NCBI GenBank assembly: GCA_016207365.1
Contig: JACQPU010000085.1
Span: 1-14,669, forward strand
Source: Ignavibacteriales bacterium
GTDB lineage: Bacteria; Bacteroidota; Ignavibacteria; UBA10030
Direction: 5' to 3'
DNA length: 14,669 nucleotides
How positions within the stretch are numbered: position 1 is the first letter of the stretch; every line of letters starts with the position of its first letter. The translations under genes and the position numbers were made by a program. Below are positions 1-7,778 of this stretch, in pieces. A model generated the notes under the pieces. That model saw only the letters and a list, made by a program, of their open reading frames with translations, was not told the origin of the DNA and searched no databases.

Positions 1-1184
1 AACTTTCTTTTGAACGTCCCGCTGTTAAAAAACTCGTAGGTGGTATCCCGGAGAAGGCGGCTATTTTTTGGGGGAACGGTTGTTGCAGTATCAATTGCCG
101 CAACGCTATCCACAATGCCTTCAACGCCGCGGGCTGTCTCACCTGTAGAAAAGTCAATGTTGATGACACCGGTTGAAAGGCTCGCGCTGAAGCCCCGGAC
201 GCGCTTTCCACTCACCATCAGGTTCGGGAAACGGGGGTAAACATCACCGTAATCCAGTCGCAGCCAATCGGTTTGGGCGAAGACATTGAAACGGTTTTGA
301 GGCTGGACGCTTGGCTTATCCTGGTTGTCCAGATGGACAAGTCCACCGAACTGGAAGATGCTGTAGCTTGCGTTGGCACGCACGTCGCCGCGGATATAGG
401 ATCGATGACTTGCGGCAAGAGCCTCATCGCGGAGTTCAAGCTGCCCGTCAATTCGGCCCCGAAAACGTGTTTCTTCTGCCATAAGTTCGGCCGCGGTGGA
501 CAGCGTGAAACTGCGGGAAATCCGGTGATAGAGTTTACCAGTCGTGTCGACGAGCTCGACGGTAATCGTATGTTGTCCCTTGCTGAGCGGAAGGTTGAAA
601 TTCTGCGGGGAGTAGATCAAGAGATCATCGGACAGGATAGCATCCTTGCTCACATCAACAGCATTGAGGAATATTCTCGTAGCCTTGGGATCCACAATGG
701 GAGGAGCGTAAAACAGCGAAATGACGATGCCAAGTTCCTCGAGTGCAACAGTGCTGCCGGGGTCGGGACTGATAATGCGAGCCTCCTGGTCACGGGGATC
801 GGGCTGCTTGATCGCAAGGCGTAACGGGTTGGTCTCGGGATTTTGAACAGGATACGTTTCGGTCTTTCCGCCCACGAGCAAAACGCGGACATAATACTCG
901 ATGGAGGGCGCTTTGACGATCTCTGCCGGGATGACCGCGGACGCAGCCCGCCCCCGTAAGGACATCTCAATCTCCCTGTACTCACTGACACCAAGCGGTC
1001 TGTAGACAAGAAGAACCTGTGTAACGCCGAGGTTCTGGGAAAGCTCCACGGTGATTTCCAGAGGCTGCCCCTCGAGCGCGTCTCCAGGCTTGACGCCGGA
1101 GACAATCGGGACAATCTGGGAGAAAACCGTGAGCGGGAGTAGAACGGCGGCAGCCAAAAGATGGAAAAGGCGACGAACGGTCAT
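1..1184 (-). CDS. Exported, probable outer-membrane protein (partial; C-terminus beyond left edge)
   Basis: An uninterrupted reading frame runs from ATG at 1184 to the left window edge (394 codons, no stop reached). AAAGGA lies about 8 nt upstream of the ATG. Residues 1-22 form a signal peptide (Arg-rich start, hydrophobic core, cleavage likely at VFS-Q). About residues 25-240 look like extracellular or periplasmic beta-sandwich (Ig/FN3-like) domains, with an 'IISPDPGSTV' domain start near residue 140. From about residue 245, alternating patterns such as 'FRGRIDGQLELRDE' and 'GLVHLDNQDKPSV' look like transmembrane beta-strands. I infer an outer-membrane barrel with an N-terminal Ig-like part; I do not recognise a named family. 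The gene lies downstream of a terminator that ends the FecR operon, so it probably has its own promoter, although none is convincing in the 40-nt gap. The exported character is well supported; the barrel is a guess from about 150 residues. Confidence 0.75.
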   Translation of the reverse strand, partial: MTVRRLFHLLAAAVLLPLTVFSQIVPIVSGVKPGDALEGQPLEITVELSQNLGVTQVLLVYRPLGVSEYREIEMSLRGRAASAVIPAEIVKAPSIEYYVRVLLVGGKTETYPVQNPETNPLRLAIKQPDPRDQEARIISPDPGSTVALEELGIVISLFYAPPIVDPKATRIFLNAVDVSKDAILSDDLLIYSPQNFNLPLSKGQHTITVELVDTTGKLYHRISRSFTLSTAAELMAEETRFRGRIDGQLELRDEALAASHRSYIRGDVRANASYSIFQFGGLVHLDNQDKPSVQPQNRFNVFAQTDWLRLDYGDVYPRFPNLMVSGKRVRGFSASLSTGVINIDFSTGETARGVEGIVDSVAAIDTATTVPPKNSRLLRDTTYEFFNSGTFKRK

Positions 1185-1221
1185 GACAGGTTCCTTTGTG
1201 AAATGAAAGGCACGTTATCAA

Positions 1222-1256
1222 GACAAAAAGAAAACGGTCCCGCCACGGCGGGACCG
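1222..1256 (-). terminator. Intrinsic terminator after the FecR gene
   Basis: On the minus strand, the 10-nt arm CGGTCCCGCC and its exact complement GGCGGGACCG (1256-1235) form a GC-rich hairpin, immediately followed by TTTTCTTTTTGTCT. It starts 66 nt after the FecR-gene stop codon and should end that operon before the gene starting at 1184. Confidence 0.9.
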
Positions 1257-1322
1257 CAAAATGTAGGAAAACAAGGAGTTGGATGCAACAATGAAGAAAG
1301 GGTGTTTTTCAGCGAATAGTGA

Positions 1323-2030
1323 TTATTCGTCCCATTCCAGAATCACGGTGCGAACGTTGCCGTCTCTTTCTTCCCCGGTGATCCGGATCTGCCGGCGTGT
1401 TCGCTGTTCCTGTTCGTCATCATGCTGAGCTTCGTTTTGTTCGCCTTCCGTGGATTGACGAACGACAATGTTACCCTCGGCATCTGTGATACCCGTCTGC
1501 CCTTCCCCAATATCCTCGGAACGGTTTGAGATGAGGTTCAGGAGATTCAGAAGTCCGCTGAGCATCACGTACGACGATGTAGAATCACTCTGACCCCACA
1601 GGCCGCTGGTCCCGCGGATCGAAGCAACCGAGATGGGGGACGTGAAGCGAAATTGCTCCTTGGGACCCTTGGTTACCTCGAATTTGATGTTTCCCTTGGT
1701 CATATGGACTTGGCGATCGAGGATTTGTTTTCCTTCAACCTCGCCTTTAATTTCGGCGATCGACCGCTCTCGCACGACCAGTTTCGAATTGTCGATGAAT
1801 TTGATGACAGCGACAGACTTTGTCGCCGTGCGGACCTCATATCCGGCCTTTAGTTGCTGATGGTTGATTGCTTTGGTATAAGCTTTCGTCGGGGCCTTGG
1901 TTTCGACGTTGTTGATGATTCTTACCAGAACAGCCTGAATATCACGTTTGCCGTCCTGAGGTGCCCAGGCAGGACTCATCACCAGAAGGGCCGAAATGAG
2001 TGCAATGAGAATGATATGGTTCTTTTTCAT
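1323..2030 (-). CDS. Exported FecR-domain protein
   Basis: 235 aa from ATG at 2030, chosen because AAAGGAG sits just upstream and the protein then begins with a signal peptide (MKKNH plus hydrophobic stretch, cleavage near residue 23, 'SPAWA'). A longer in-frame start at 2078 would put 16 polar residues before it and lie inside the preceding gene. Residues about 64-180 match the FecR fold: 'GYEVRTATKSVAVIKFIDNS' then the family hallmark 'FTSPISVASIRGTSGLW' at 129-145. The tail (190-215) is rich in Glu/Gln/Asp and ends in a short strand segment. Unlike classic FecR sigma regulators, there is no N-terminal cytoplasmic domain and no ECF gene next to it, so a structural or scaffolding periplasmic role is more likely than iron signalling; that is inference. 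The upstream gene's stop codon lies inside its ribosome-binding site, implying translational coupling. Confidence 0.85.
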   Translation of the reverse strand: MKKNHIILIALISALLVMSPAWAPQDGKRDIQAVLVRIINNVETKAPTKAYTKAINHQQLKAGYEVRTATKSVAVIKFIDNSKLVVRERSIAEIKGEVEGKQILDRQVHMTKGNIKFEVTKGPKEQFRFTSPISVASIRGTSGLWGQSDSTSSYVMLSGLLNLLNLISNRSEDIGEGQTGITDAEGNIVVRQSTEGEQNEAQHDDEQEQRTRRQIRITGEERDGNVRTVILEWDE

Positions 2031-2043
2031 GATCAAATCTCCT

Positions 2044-3123
2044 TTATTCGACCCGAAACCGGACTTCGGTGTTATCACGTGACAACCGCTGGAACAGTGA
2101 AGTAAGTTCTCCCTGGTTGATTGACTGGCCGTCGAGAGTCACTGTTGTGGGAAGCCACCCGTTCTGAATAAGAGCATTCAATTGAGCAGCCACGTCGCCG
2201 GGGAGGGAAGACAGAAGTCGCGCGAGCGCATTCTCGCCGCCTTCGGCACGAACGCGGAAAAGGCGTACTTCGCTTCGGCGGGTCAGATCTCCGCGTGTCG
2301 TAAGAACTTTGGTCTCAACAAACCAGAGGTAGGTCTTTCCCATTTCCAGGCGGCGCTCGGCGTCGGCGGGATACGTGAATGTTGAAGCGCCGGTAATAGC
2401 TCTCCTCAGATACGGGATTCCCGTGACAGCTTCCTCGGGCGACCGGTGAATAGGAAGCATTTCGTAAACATTGAGAATGACATCGGGTTTCTGTGAGGAC
2501 CAGCTGAAGGTCGGGAATGGCGTCGGAACGTTGGCACCCTGCTCGGGACTAATCAGGGTTACCACAACTTCTGTTTCGGATGCATTGCGCACAGTGACGA
2601 TTTTTCGCACTTCGCCTATTTTGGTGTCATTTAAAGCATTGAATGCCTCGATCTCGAAAAAGTACTGTCCGACAGGGGCGGTCGGGAACCGCTGAATGTA
2701 ATCTTCAAGTTTTTGCCTCAGCGGCGAGCTTTCAGGTACCTTGTACTCCGTCCGTGTTCGTATGTCAACACCGCCCTCGCTCGTAAGGTCTCGTGAGGAA
2801 AGTCTCCGGGAAGAATTCAACTCAAAGGGAAGCGTGAACGCGCGAACCAAATCTTCCGGGCGAGGGTCTTCCCGCAGTTGAATTGCGGCACGGAAGCGAA
2901 GATAAATTGAGAGAATCTGGCCCGCGGGGACTGTACGAATTTCGATGGACATGTCGGGAATACTCTCAGCAATTCTGACATTCCGAATATCGACTAGATC
3001 GGATAAATAAATAACGTCGTAGTTCGGAAGACGGAGATCGAATTCCACAGTAGTTTGGGCATTTGCAGATACCGTGGCGGCGATCAGAATGGCTATTGCC
3101 AGCACGTGGCGAAAGGGCTTCAT
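2044..3123 (-). CDS. Exported Ig/FN3-like protein, partner of the FecR protein
   Basis: 359 aa from ATG at 3123, preceded by AAAGGAG. The alternative ATG at 3171 has no ribosome-binding site and would spoil the signal peptide. Residues 1-23 are a signal peptide ending 'SANAQ'. The first 180 residues are beta-rich with no motif I recognise. About 186-292 looks like an Ig/FN3-like domain: 'LISPEQGANVPTPFPTFSW' start, then 'FTYPADAERRLEMGKTYLWF', a pattern common in extracellular proteins of FCB-type bacteria. The final 65 residues are helical and may be a separate binding segment. No enzyme motif is visible. The stop TAA overlaps the FecR gene's ribosome-binding site, so the two are probably made together and may interact. 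It follows rseP by 99 nt. Function unknown. Confidence 0.85.
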   Translation of the reverse strand: MKPFRHVLAIAILIAATVSANAQTTVEFDLRLPNYDVIYLSDLVDIRNVRIAESIPDMSIEIRTVPAGQILSIYLRFRAAIQLREDPRPEDLVRAFTLPFELNSSRRLSSRDLTSEGGVDIRTRTEYKVPESSPLRQKLEDYIQRFPTAPVGQYFFEIEAFNALNDTKIGEVRKIVTVRNASETEVVVTLISPEQGANVPTPFPTFSWSSQKPDVILNVYEMLPIHRSPEEAVTGIPYLRRAITGASTFTYPADAERRLEMGKTYLWFVETKVLTTRGDLTRRSEVRLFRVRAEGGENALARLLSSLPGDVAAQLNALIQNGWLPTTVTLDGQSINQGELTSLFQRLSRDNTEVRFRVE

Positions 3124-3184
3124 GACGGGGCGCTCCTTTGCATGAATAGAGAGAATCAACTCACAAAACATACGAGTGGAAACA

Positions 3185-3212
3185 ATGATATGGGGTGACT
3201 ATAATCACACAA
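3185..3212 (-). promoter_or_regulatory. Possible sigma-70 promoter for the exported Ig/FecR gene pair
   Basis: On the minus strand, TTGTGT (3212-3207), a 16-nt spacer and TATCAT (3190-3185) lie in the 99-nt gap after rseP. The -10 is good (5 of 6), the -35 weak. It could let the Ig-like/FecR pair be transcribed independently of dxr-rseP. Tentative. Confidence 0.3.
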
Positions 3213-3222
3213 ATGTCCGGCG

Positions 3223-4536
3223 TCAGAAGTTGACGATGTCATTATAGACAACGAAGGCCATAAAAACAAGCAACAGCGCAAATCCCGCTTGCTGCAGGAT
3301 GATTTTCACTTTAGCAGGGATTTCTCGTCGGAAGATGCCTTCGTAAGTGAGGAACATCAAGTGTCCACCATCCAGCGCCGGAAAGGGGAGGAGGTTAAGT
3401 AACGCAAGAGTCAAACTGAGCCAAGCCATTACGGTAAGAAAACTTGTCAACCCTGCTTGGGCGGATTTTGTTGCAATTTGGGCGATCCGCACGGGACCAC
3501 CTACCGATTCGGAAAAGGAAACAGTACCTGCAAAGATCGCATAGATATTGCGAAGGAACGCTCCGACTGCGTCTTTTGAATCCACAAGTGCCTCGCCGAG
3601 AGCTCCGACCATCGAAAAGTGCCGTCTATCGACCGGGCCTTCGTACCGCGGGTTAAAGGCTATGCCGATCAATCCCTCTGCCGTAGGCGTGACCGTTGCG
3701 CTCATCGCAAGAGAATCTCTTCGCCAATCAAGCGTGATCACCACACTGCGATATCGCTTGATTGTTCGAGGGAGTGTGTAGAAGTCCACGGGTTCACCGT
3801 TAATGCGTGTGATGACATCGCCGACCTGAATGCCGGCGGCCGCGGCAGGCTTGGCTTCGTCCACCGAAACGACAAGTGGAACAACGCCATGAGGAAGAAT
3901 ACCAAATCGCTCTTCGCTTACCGATGGGATCTCAGAGCGAGGAATGGAAAGCGAGACAATTGCACCCTCACGTTCGATCCTAATCGTAAGATCCCTCCCC
4001 ATCTCATCGACATAGATGGAGTTCTCGATTTCGTCCCAGTATCGTACTTCGGCATCATTAATTGAGAGAATGCGGTCTCCCCGTTTCAGTCCAGCCTTTT
4101 CCGCGGCGCTTTTCTCCGTGACGAATCCGATTGTCGTGGTCGGCCAGACCGTCTTGCCCGACGTGTAGATGATTCCCCAAAAAATCACGATGGCCAGAAG
4201 GAGGTTCATCACAACACCGCCCGAGAGTACAATCATTCTCTGCCAAATGGGCTTGGCCCGAAACTCCCACGGCTGGGGATCACGATTCACAAAGTCAGTA
4301 TCGGAACTTTCGTCGATCATTCCGGCAATCTTTACATATCCCCCGATGGGAATCCACGAAACGCAGTAGTCGGTTTCGCCGATTTGTTTTCCGAAGGCCC
4401 GGGGAGGAAACCCAACACTGAACCGATCCACGCGCATTCCGAAAAACTTTGCCGTGGCGAAGTGACCCACCTCGTGAACGAGTACGAGAACGCCGATGGT
4501 AACAATGAAATAGAAGATCGTACTGAGAACTTCCAT
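3223..4536 (-). CDS. rseP: RIP metalloprotease RseP (site-2 protease)
   Basis: 437 aa, full length for the family. RseP cuts membrane-spanning substrates inside the bilayer; the best known role is the second cut of an anti-sigma factor in envelope-stress signalling, plus clearance of signal-peptide remnants. The zinc motif HEVGH is at residues 21-25 in the first membrane helix, and the C-terminal third-ligand motif 'NLLPFPALDGGH' is at 381-392 (Asp389). Two PDZ domains lie between, about 130-195 ('AGLKRGDRILSINDAEV') and 215-285 ('AGIQVGDVITRINGEPV'). Membrane segments are near 5-25, 100-122, 362-384 and 412-432. It starts 18 nt after dxr, the common dxr-rseP order, so the two are co-transcribed. 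The ECF/anti-sigma pair at 9155-10613 is a possible substrate source (inference). Confidence 0.97.
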   Translation of the reverse strand: MEVLSTIFYFIVTIGVLVLVHEVGHFATAKFFGMRVDRFSVGFPPRAFGKQIGETDYCVSWIPIGGYVKIAGMIDESSDTDFVNRDPQPWEFRAKPIWQRMIVLSGGVVMNLLLAIVIFWGIIYTSGKTVWPTTTIGFVTEKSAAEKAGLKRGDRILSINDAEVRYWDEIENSIYVDEMGRDLTIRIEREGAIVSLSIPRSEIPSVSEERFGILPHGVVPLVVSVDEAKPAAAAGIQVGDVITRINGEPVDFYTLPRTIKRYRSVVITLDWRRDSLAMSATVTPTAEGLIGIAFNPRYEGPVDRRHFSMVGALGEALVDSKDAVGAFLRNIYAIFAGTVSFSESVGGPVRIAQIATKSAQAGLTSFLTVMAWLSLTLALLNLLPFPALDGGHLMFLTYEGIFRREIPAKVKIILQQAGFALLLVFMAFVVYNDIVNF

Positions 4537-4554
4537 CAGACAAACGCCTTTCGG

Positions 4555-5709
4555 TTAGAGAAGAGAGGTCACCCGCATGCGAGCGGATCGATCGGCCTCG
4601 AGGATGTGATCCAAATCCGATACCGGTCCGGGTGAATGCGCATCAAGCGCTTTCCCGATGAGGTCTGGTATTTTTTGGAAGGGGATCTTTCGCTGCAGGA
4701 ACGCTTCGACGGCGACCTCGTTTGCTGCGTTAAGAACAGCCGGTGCGGTTCCGCCCAGTTCCAGAGCTCCGTAGGCGAGCTCGAGACAACGGAATTTTCT
4801 ACGATCGGGTTCGAAAAAGGTCATGGATTTTAGACCCGGAAAATCGACGCGGGCACCGTTCATGGGCGTTCGGTTCGGATACGTGAGTGCATATTGAATC
4901 GGCAGTTTCATATCAGGCAATCCGAGCTGGGCTTTCACCGATCCGTCAACAAACTCGACCATCGAGTGAATAATCGACTGCGGATGGATGACAACGTCGA
5001 TTTGCGCGGGGGGGAGATGGAAAAGCCAGTGTGCTTCGATAACTTCCAACCCCTTGTTCATTAACGTGGCGGAATCGATCGTGATTTTATTTCCCATCTT
5101 CCAGTTCGGATGATTGAGTGCTTGCTCGACGGTGACGGAAACAAGATTCTCGATGGGAGTTGTGAGAAAGGGACCGCCGGACGCGGTCAGGATCAACCTG
5201 GCAACGGCGGAGTGTTCTTCTCCTACGAGGCATTGTAGAATGGCTGAATGTTCGCTGTCGATTGGGATCAGGGGTGTGCCATGTTCCTGCAACAGCTTGG
5301 TGATCAGTTCGCCTCCTGCGACAAGAGTTTCCTTGTTGGCAAGAGCGATGGTCTTTCCTTTTCGTATCGCCTCAAGTGTCGGTTCGAGTCCTGCAAATCC
5401 AACCAGGGCACTAATGACGAGATCCACGTCATCCCGACCGACAAGTTCCTTGACGCCTTTCATTCCGCCGAGCACCTCGACCGTGTTTCCCGCTTTTTTG
5501 CGCAGGACATCAGCGCAAGACTCATCGAGTACGGCAACGCCTTTGGGATGGTGTTCGGTGATGAGGCTCATCAATCCATCGATGTTTCTGTGGACAACCA
5601 GATAGGTTGCCCGGAAACGATCGGAGAGGGTCTTGATGACCTGGAGGCTGTTTCTGCCGATGGAGCCAGTGGCTCCCAGAATGGCAATATTCCTGAGGGC
5701 GGAAGGCAT
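4555..5709 (-). CDS. dxr: 1-deoxy-D-xylulose 5-phosphate reductoisomerase
   Basis: 384 aa, normal for Dxr, which rearranges and reduces DXP to 2-C-methyl-D-erythritol 4-phosphate with NADPH, the first committed step of the MEP isoprenoid pathway. Visible motifs: NADPH-binding GATGSIG (12-18), ANKETLV (124-130), metal-binding 'DSEHSA' (Asp151, Glu153), SGGP (177-180), 'NHPNWKMG' (199-206) and MNKGLE (217-222) with the third metal ligand Glu222. The start at 5709 is chosen because family members begin a few residues before the GxTGSxG loop; longer in-frame starts (for example 5811 or 5862) add about 34-51 residues of non-conserved sequence. No ribosome-binding site precedes 5709, and a good promoter ends about 14 nt upstream, so the message may be nearly leaderless. 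rseP follows 18 nt later; the usual upstream uppS and cdsA are absent. Confidence 0.96.
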   Translation of the reverse strand: MPSALRNIAILGATGSIGRNSLQVIKTLSDRFRATYLVVHRNIDGLMSLITEHHPKGVAVLDESCADVLRKKAGNTVEVLGGMKGVKELVGRDDVDLVISALVGFAGLEPTLEAIRKGKTIALANKETLVAGGELITKLLQEHGTPLIPIDSEHSAILQCLVGEEHSAVARLILTASGGPFLTTPIENLVSVTVEQALNHPNWKMGNKITIDSATLMNKGLEVIEAHWLFHLPPAQIDVVIHPQSIIHSMVEFVDGSVKAQLGLPDMKLPIQYALTYPNRTPMNGARVDFPGLKSMTFFEPDRRKFRCLELAYGALELGGTAPAVLNAANEVAVEAFLQRKIPFQKIPDLIGKALDAHSPGPVSDLDHILEADRSARMRVTSLL

Positions 5710-5722
5710 GGGCGTAAAAAAA

Positions 5723-5751
5723 ATGGTACGCAATAAACGCAGCAAGGTCAA
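5723..5751 (-). promoter_or_regulatory. Sigma-70 promoter for dxr-rseP
   Basis: On the minus strand TTGACC (5751-5746), exactly 17 nt, then TACCAT (5728-5723). The predicted start of transcription, near 5716, is only about 7 nt before the dxr ATG at 5709. Confidence 0.55.
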
Positions 5752-5879
5752 GGTGACACCGCATCCCTCGGCTTTGCATTGAGAACTCTTTCTTTCTATT
5801 TTCCATCCCATGCTCGTCGCGGATCGAAACTTTCGACCGTACGTTACGTCTCTTTCAGACACACTTTGATGGAGGATTC

Positions 5880-6175
5880 ATGAGTCGCCTGCGAGTACTA
5901 CTTATTCTTGCTGTTTTCCATTCGTCCAGCCTCTTTGCGCAGATCGAACCAACAACCGGATTGCGAGACAATACACCTGCAGTACACGCTTTCGTCATAT
6001 GACATTGAAACCTCCGCTGGGGTTCACAGTGAATTGGCCGGTCATGGTGTATCGACCAACTCTATGTTCCCGGCAGACCAAAGAGGAGTGGTTCAAGGAA
6101 CGCGATTTGAAATTGAAGAACCTAAACGATGGCTTTGTGAATGCGAGGGCATACATGGGAGGGGTCATAGGAAGG
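5880..6175 (+). pseudogene. Probable remnant of a secreted amidohydrolase
   Basis: A well-formed start (GGAGG then ATG at 5880) encodes only 40 codons: a signal peptide ending 'SSLFAQ', then 'IEPTTGLRDNTPAVHAF' and a stop at 6000-6002. That segment resembles the mature N-terminus of secreted imidazolonepropionase-like amidohydrolases, where it leads into the first metal-domain strand. A second frame picks up at about 5999 and continues to roughly 6170 without a start: 'EEWFKERDLKLKNLNDGFVNARAYM', a charged helix that I associate with the middle of the same proteins. Catalytic HxH motifs are absent. The simplest reading is one gene reduced by a large internal deletion with a frame change near 5995-6000. 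Alternatives are an assembly collapse or a short leader peptide. The family assignment rests on memory of the pattern, so it is moderate at best. Confidence 0.5.
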
Positions 6176-6208
6176 AACCCAAACGGGAGTGGAGGTGTTC
6201 TTTTGAAC

Positions 6209-7003
6209 ATGAACCATGCGTGGAAAGCAGCCTTTCTGCTTTTGATATCGATGTCTGCTGGGGCTCAAACAGTGGACGGAACGAGTGTTGCAACGCCCGA
6301 GCTTCTTGTTGCCAGGGGCGAAAGGGGTGATCCGATAACGGTCGGGATAAGATTCGCGCTCGAGCCGGATTGGTATCTTTATTGGAAAAATACCGGTGAT
6401 TCCGGTTTGCCGGTGGAAGTCCGATGGGAGCTCCCGGAAGGATGGACGGCTTCTCCCCTTCGATTCCCTGTACCTCAAAAATTCGTGCACGACAATCTCG
6501 TCTCTTACGGATACAAGAAAGAGGTCATTTTTCTATCGACAATTACGCCGGGCCGTGTTCCTCTTACGACATTAAAGGCAGAACTCGATTGGCTCGTATG
6601 CAAGGAAAGTTGCATCCGGGGCTCAGCGCGCGTGGCGTTGCCGGTGAGCCGGTGGGATAAGAACATGCAGGAGGCTCTTGTGAGATCCTTGGCGTTGCTT
6701 CCGCGTCCCTCAAAGGATCTCCAAGTGGTCGTCGGAAATCCTCGCGTGCAGAAATCAGGCGTCACCTGGGAGGCAATTCTTGAGTTGACCGGACCAGACG
6801 CCCCGCGTGTAACGGATTTTTATCCGGAGCCCTCGGATCGCTTCTTCGTGGACTACAGCAGCATTGAGATTGAAAACGGTATCTTAAGGTTTCGGTTTGA
6901 ACTTCAAAAGACGGATTCCCGTACACTGAACGTGTCGGGTTTGTTTATCGCTAATTCGAAAGGGTACGAGCATATCTTCCCTATTCATCTTTCATCACTG
7001 TAA
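6209..7003 (+). CDS. Exported DsbD N-terminal-domain (DsbC-like) protein
   Basis: 264 aa. Residues 1-20 are a signal peptide ending 'SAGAQ'. The rest matches the DsbD-alpha/'disulphide bond corrector DsbC' domain: 'ALEPDWYLYWKNTGDSGLP' (50-68), 'SYGYKKEVIF' (99-108) and the redox pair in 'DWLVCKESCIRG' (Cys131, Cys135). In full DsbD this periplasmic domain receives electrons from a membrane domain and passes them to substrate proteins; here the membrane and C-terminal thioredoxin domains are missing, so the membrane partner must lie elsewhere or the domain works differently. The ATG at 6209 has GGAGG 13 nt upstream; an in-frame TTG at 6203 has better spacing (7 nt) and would add two residues. 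Earlier codons in this frame belong to the amidohydrolase remnant. The thioredoxin-fold gene follows after 18 nt, probably in the same message and pathway. Confidence 0.88.
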   Translation: MNHAWKAAFLLLISMSAGAQTVDGTSVATPELLVARGERGDPITVGIRFALEPDWYLYWKNTGDSGLPVEVRWELPEGWTASPLRFPVPQKFVHDNLVSYGYKKEVIFLSTITPGRVPLTTLKAELDWLVCKESCIRGSARVALPVSRWDKNMQEALVRSLALLPRPSKDLQVVVGNPRVQKSGVTWEAILELTGPDAPRVTDFYPEPSDRFFVDYSSIEIENGILRFRFELQKTDSRTLNVSGLFIANSKGYEHIFPIHLSSL

Positions 7004-7021
7004 CTATTCAGGAGCGCCGAT

Positions 7022-7630
7022 ATGTTGAAGAAACCACTGACCGTCATTGTAACTGTTGTAGCGATGGCGGTGTTTGCGGCGTTTTCCGGCGTACCCGAGG
7101 TTGAAATCGGGAAACCCGTGCCGGAATTCTCTCTGAAGGGCATCGACGGAAAGACATATTCGCTGGCCGATTTCAAAGGCAGAGTTGTGGTGCTCGAGTG
7201 GACTAATCCGAACTGTCCATTTGTCCAGCGCGTGTACGAGCAGGGCGTGATGACGACTGTCCAGAAGAAATATGCCGACAACGTTGTGTGGTTGACCGTG
7301 AACTCCACAGATCCCGATCATCAGGACTTCGAGTCTCCGGAGTCTCTTGCGAGGACCTACAAGGACTGGAGCGCGACATTCGCAACAATGCTGATGGATC
7401 CGGAGGGGAAAGTGGGAAAAATGTTTGACGCGAAAACAACGCCGCACATGTTCATTATAGACAAAGACAGCAAGCTCGTGTATGCCGGAGGGATTGACGA
7501 CGATCCGCGGGGGAGCAAGTCCGACAAGATGAACTATGTCGACCAGGCGCTCTCGGAGCTTCTGGGTGGTAAAGCCGTCAGGATTTCGACGAGTCGTCCC
7601 TACGGCTGCTCGGTGAAGTACTCGTCATAG
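7022..7630 (+). CDS. Secreted thioredoxin-fold (redoxin family) protein with one active-site Cys
   Basis: 202 aa with a hydrophobic N-terminus (residues 5-22; signal peptide or anchor) and AGGAG upstream. The fold is thioredoxin/AhpC-TSA-like: 'GKPVPEFSLKGIDGKTYSLADFKG' region (30-53), the active-site stretch 'EWTNPNCPFVQ' (59-69, Cys65), and the cis-proline loop 'TTPHMFIID' (139-147). There is no CxxC: Cys65 is followed by P-F-V. The only other cysteine is Cys196 in the C-terminal 'SRPYGCSVKY', a tail I recall as typical of this redoxin subfamily, which could resolve Cys65 as in 2-Cys peroxiredoxins (inference). It follows the DsbD-N gene by 18 nt, suggesting that protein supplies its electrons. 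A strong terminator lies 70 nt downstream, ending the operon. Confidence 0.88.
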   Translation: MLKKPLTVIVTVVAMAVFAAFSGVPEVEIGKPVPEFSLKGIDGKTYSLADFKGRVVVLEWTNPNCPFVQRVYEQGVMTTVQKKYADNVVWLTVNSTDPDHQDFESPESLARTYKDWSATFATMLMDPEGKVGKMFDAKTTPHMFIIDKDSKLVYAGGIDDDPRGSKSDKMNYVDQALSELLGGKAVRISTSRPYGCSVKYSS

Positions 7631-7700
7631 AAAGACTTTTCAGAGGAGGAGCCCGGCGGCTTCCATTTTGCAATATCTTATCGGGAAAAGAAGAAGAGAG

Positions 7701-7733
7701 CCCGGACGATTGTCAGTCCGGGTTTTGTTTTTC
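7701..7733 (+). terminator. Intrinsic terminator after the thiol-redox operon
   Basis: CCCGGAC (7701-7707), an 8-nt loop, GTCCGGG (7716-7722), then TTTTGTTTTTC. It separates the redoxin gene from the nitroreductase gene. Confidence 0.9.
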
Positions 7734-7778
7734 TTGCAGACAAGTCGTACCATGAGCGTCAGCCTTGGAGAGAATACT

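Noticed and set aside
650..1114. Minus-strand 154-codon frame rich in Arg and Ser
   Set aside because: It overlaps the long exported-protein frame (1-1184) in another register; the long frame has a signal peptide, ribosome-binding site and sensible composition.
3619..4065. 148-codon plus-strand open frame inside rseP
   Set aside because: Antisense shadow of a well-supported conserved gene; no ribosome-binding site or recognisable protein.
5824..5836. Inverted repeat TCGAAA-C-TTTCGA between the divergent dxr and amidohydrolase-remnant starts, possible operator
   Set aside because: Short arms and no second copy seen; no evidence of a matching regulator. Could be chance.
5599..5862. Longer dxr start codons (for example 5862 or 5811)
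   Set aside because: They add residues before the conserved NADPH loop that no Dxr family pattern supports, and would place the promoter inside the gene.
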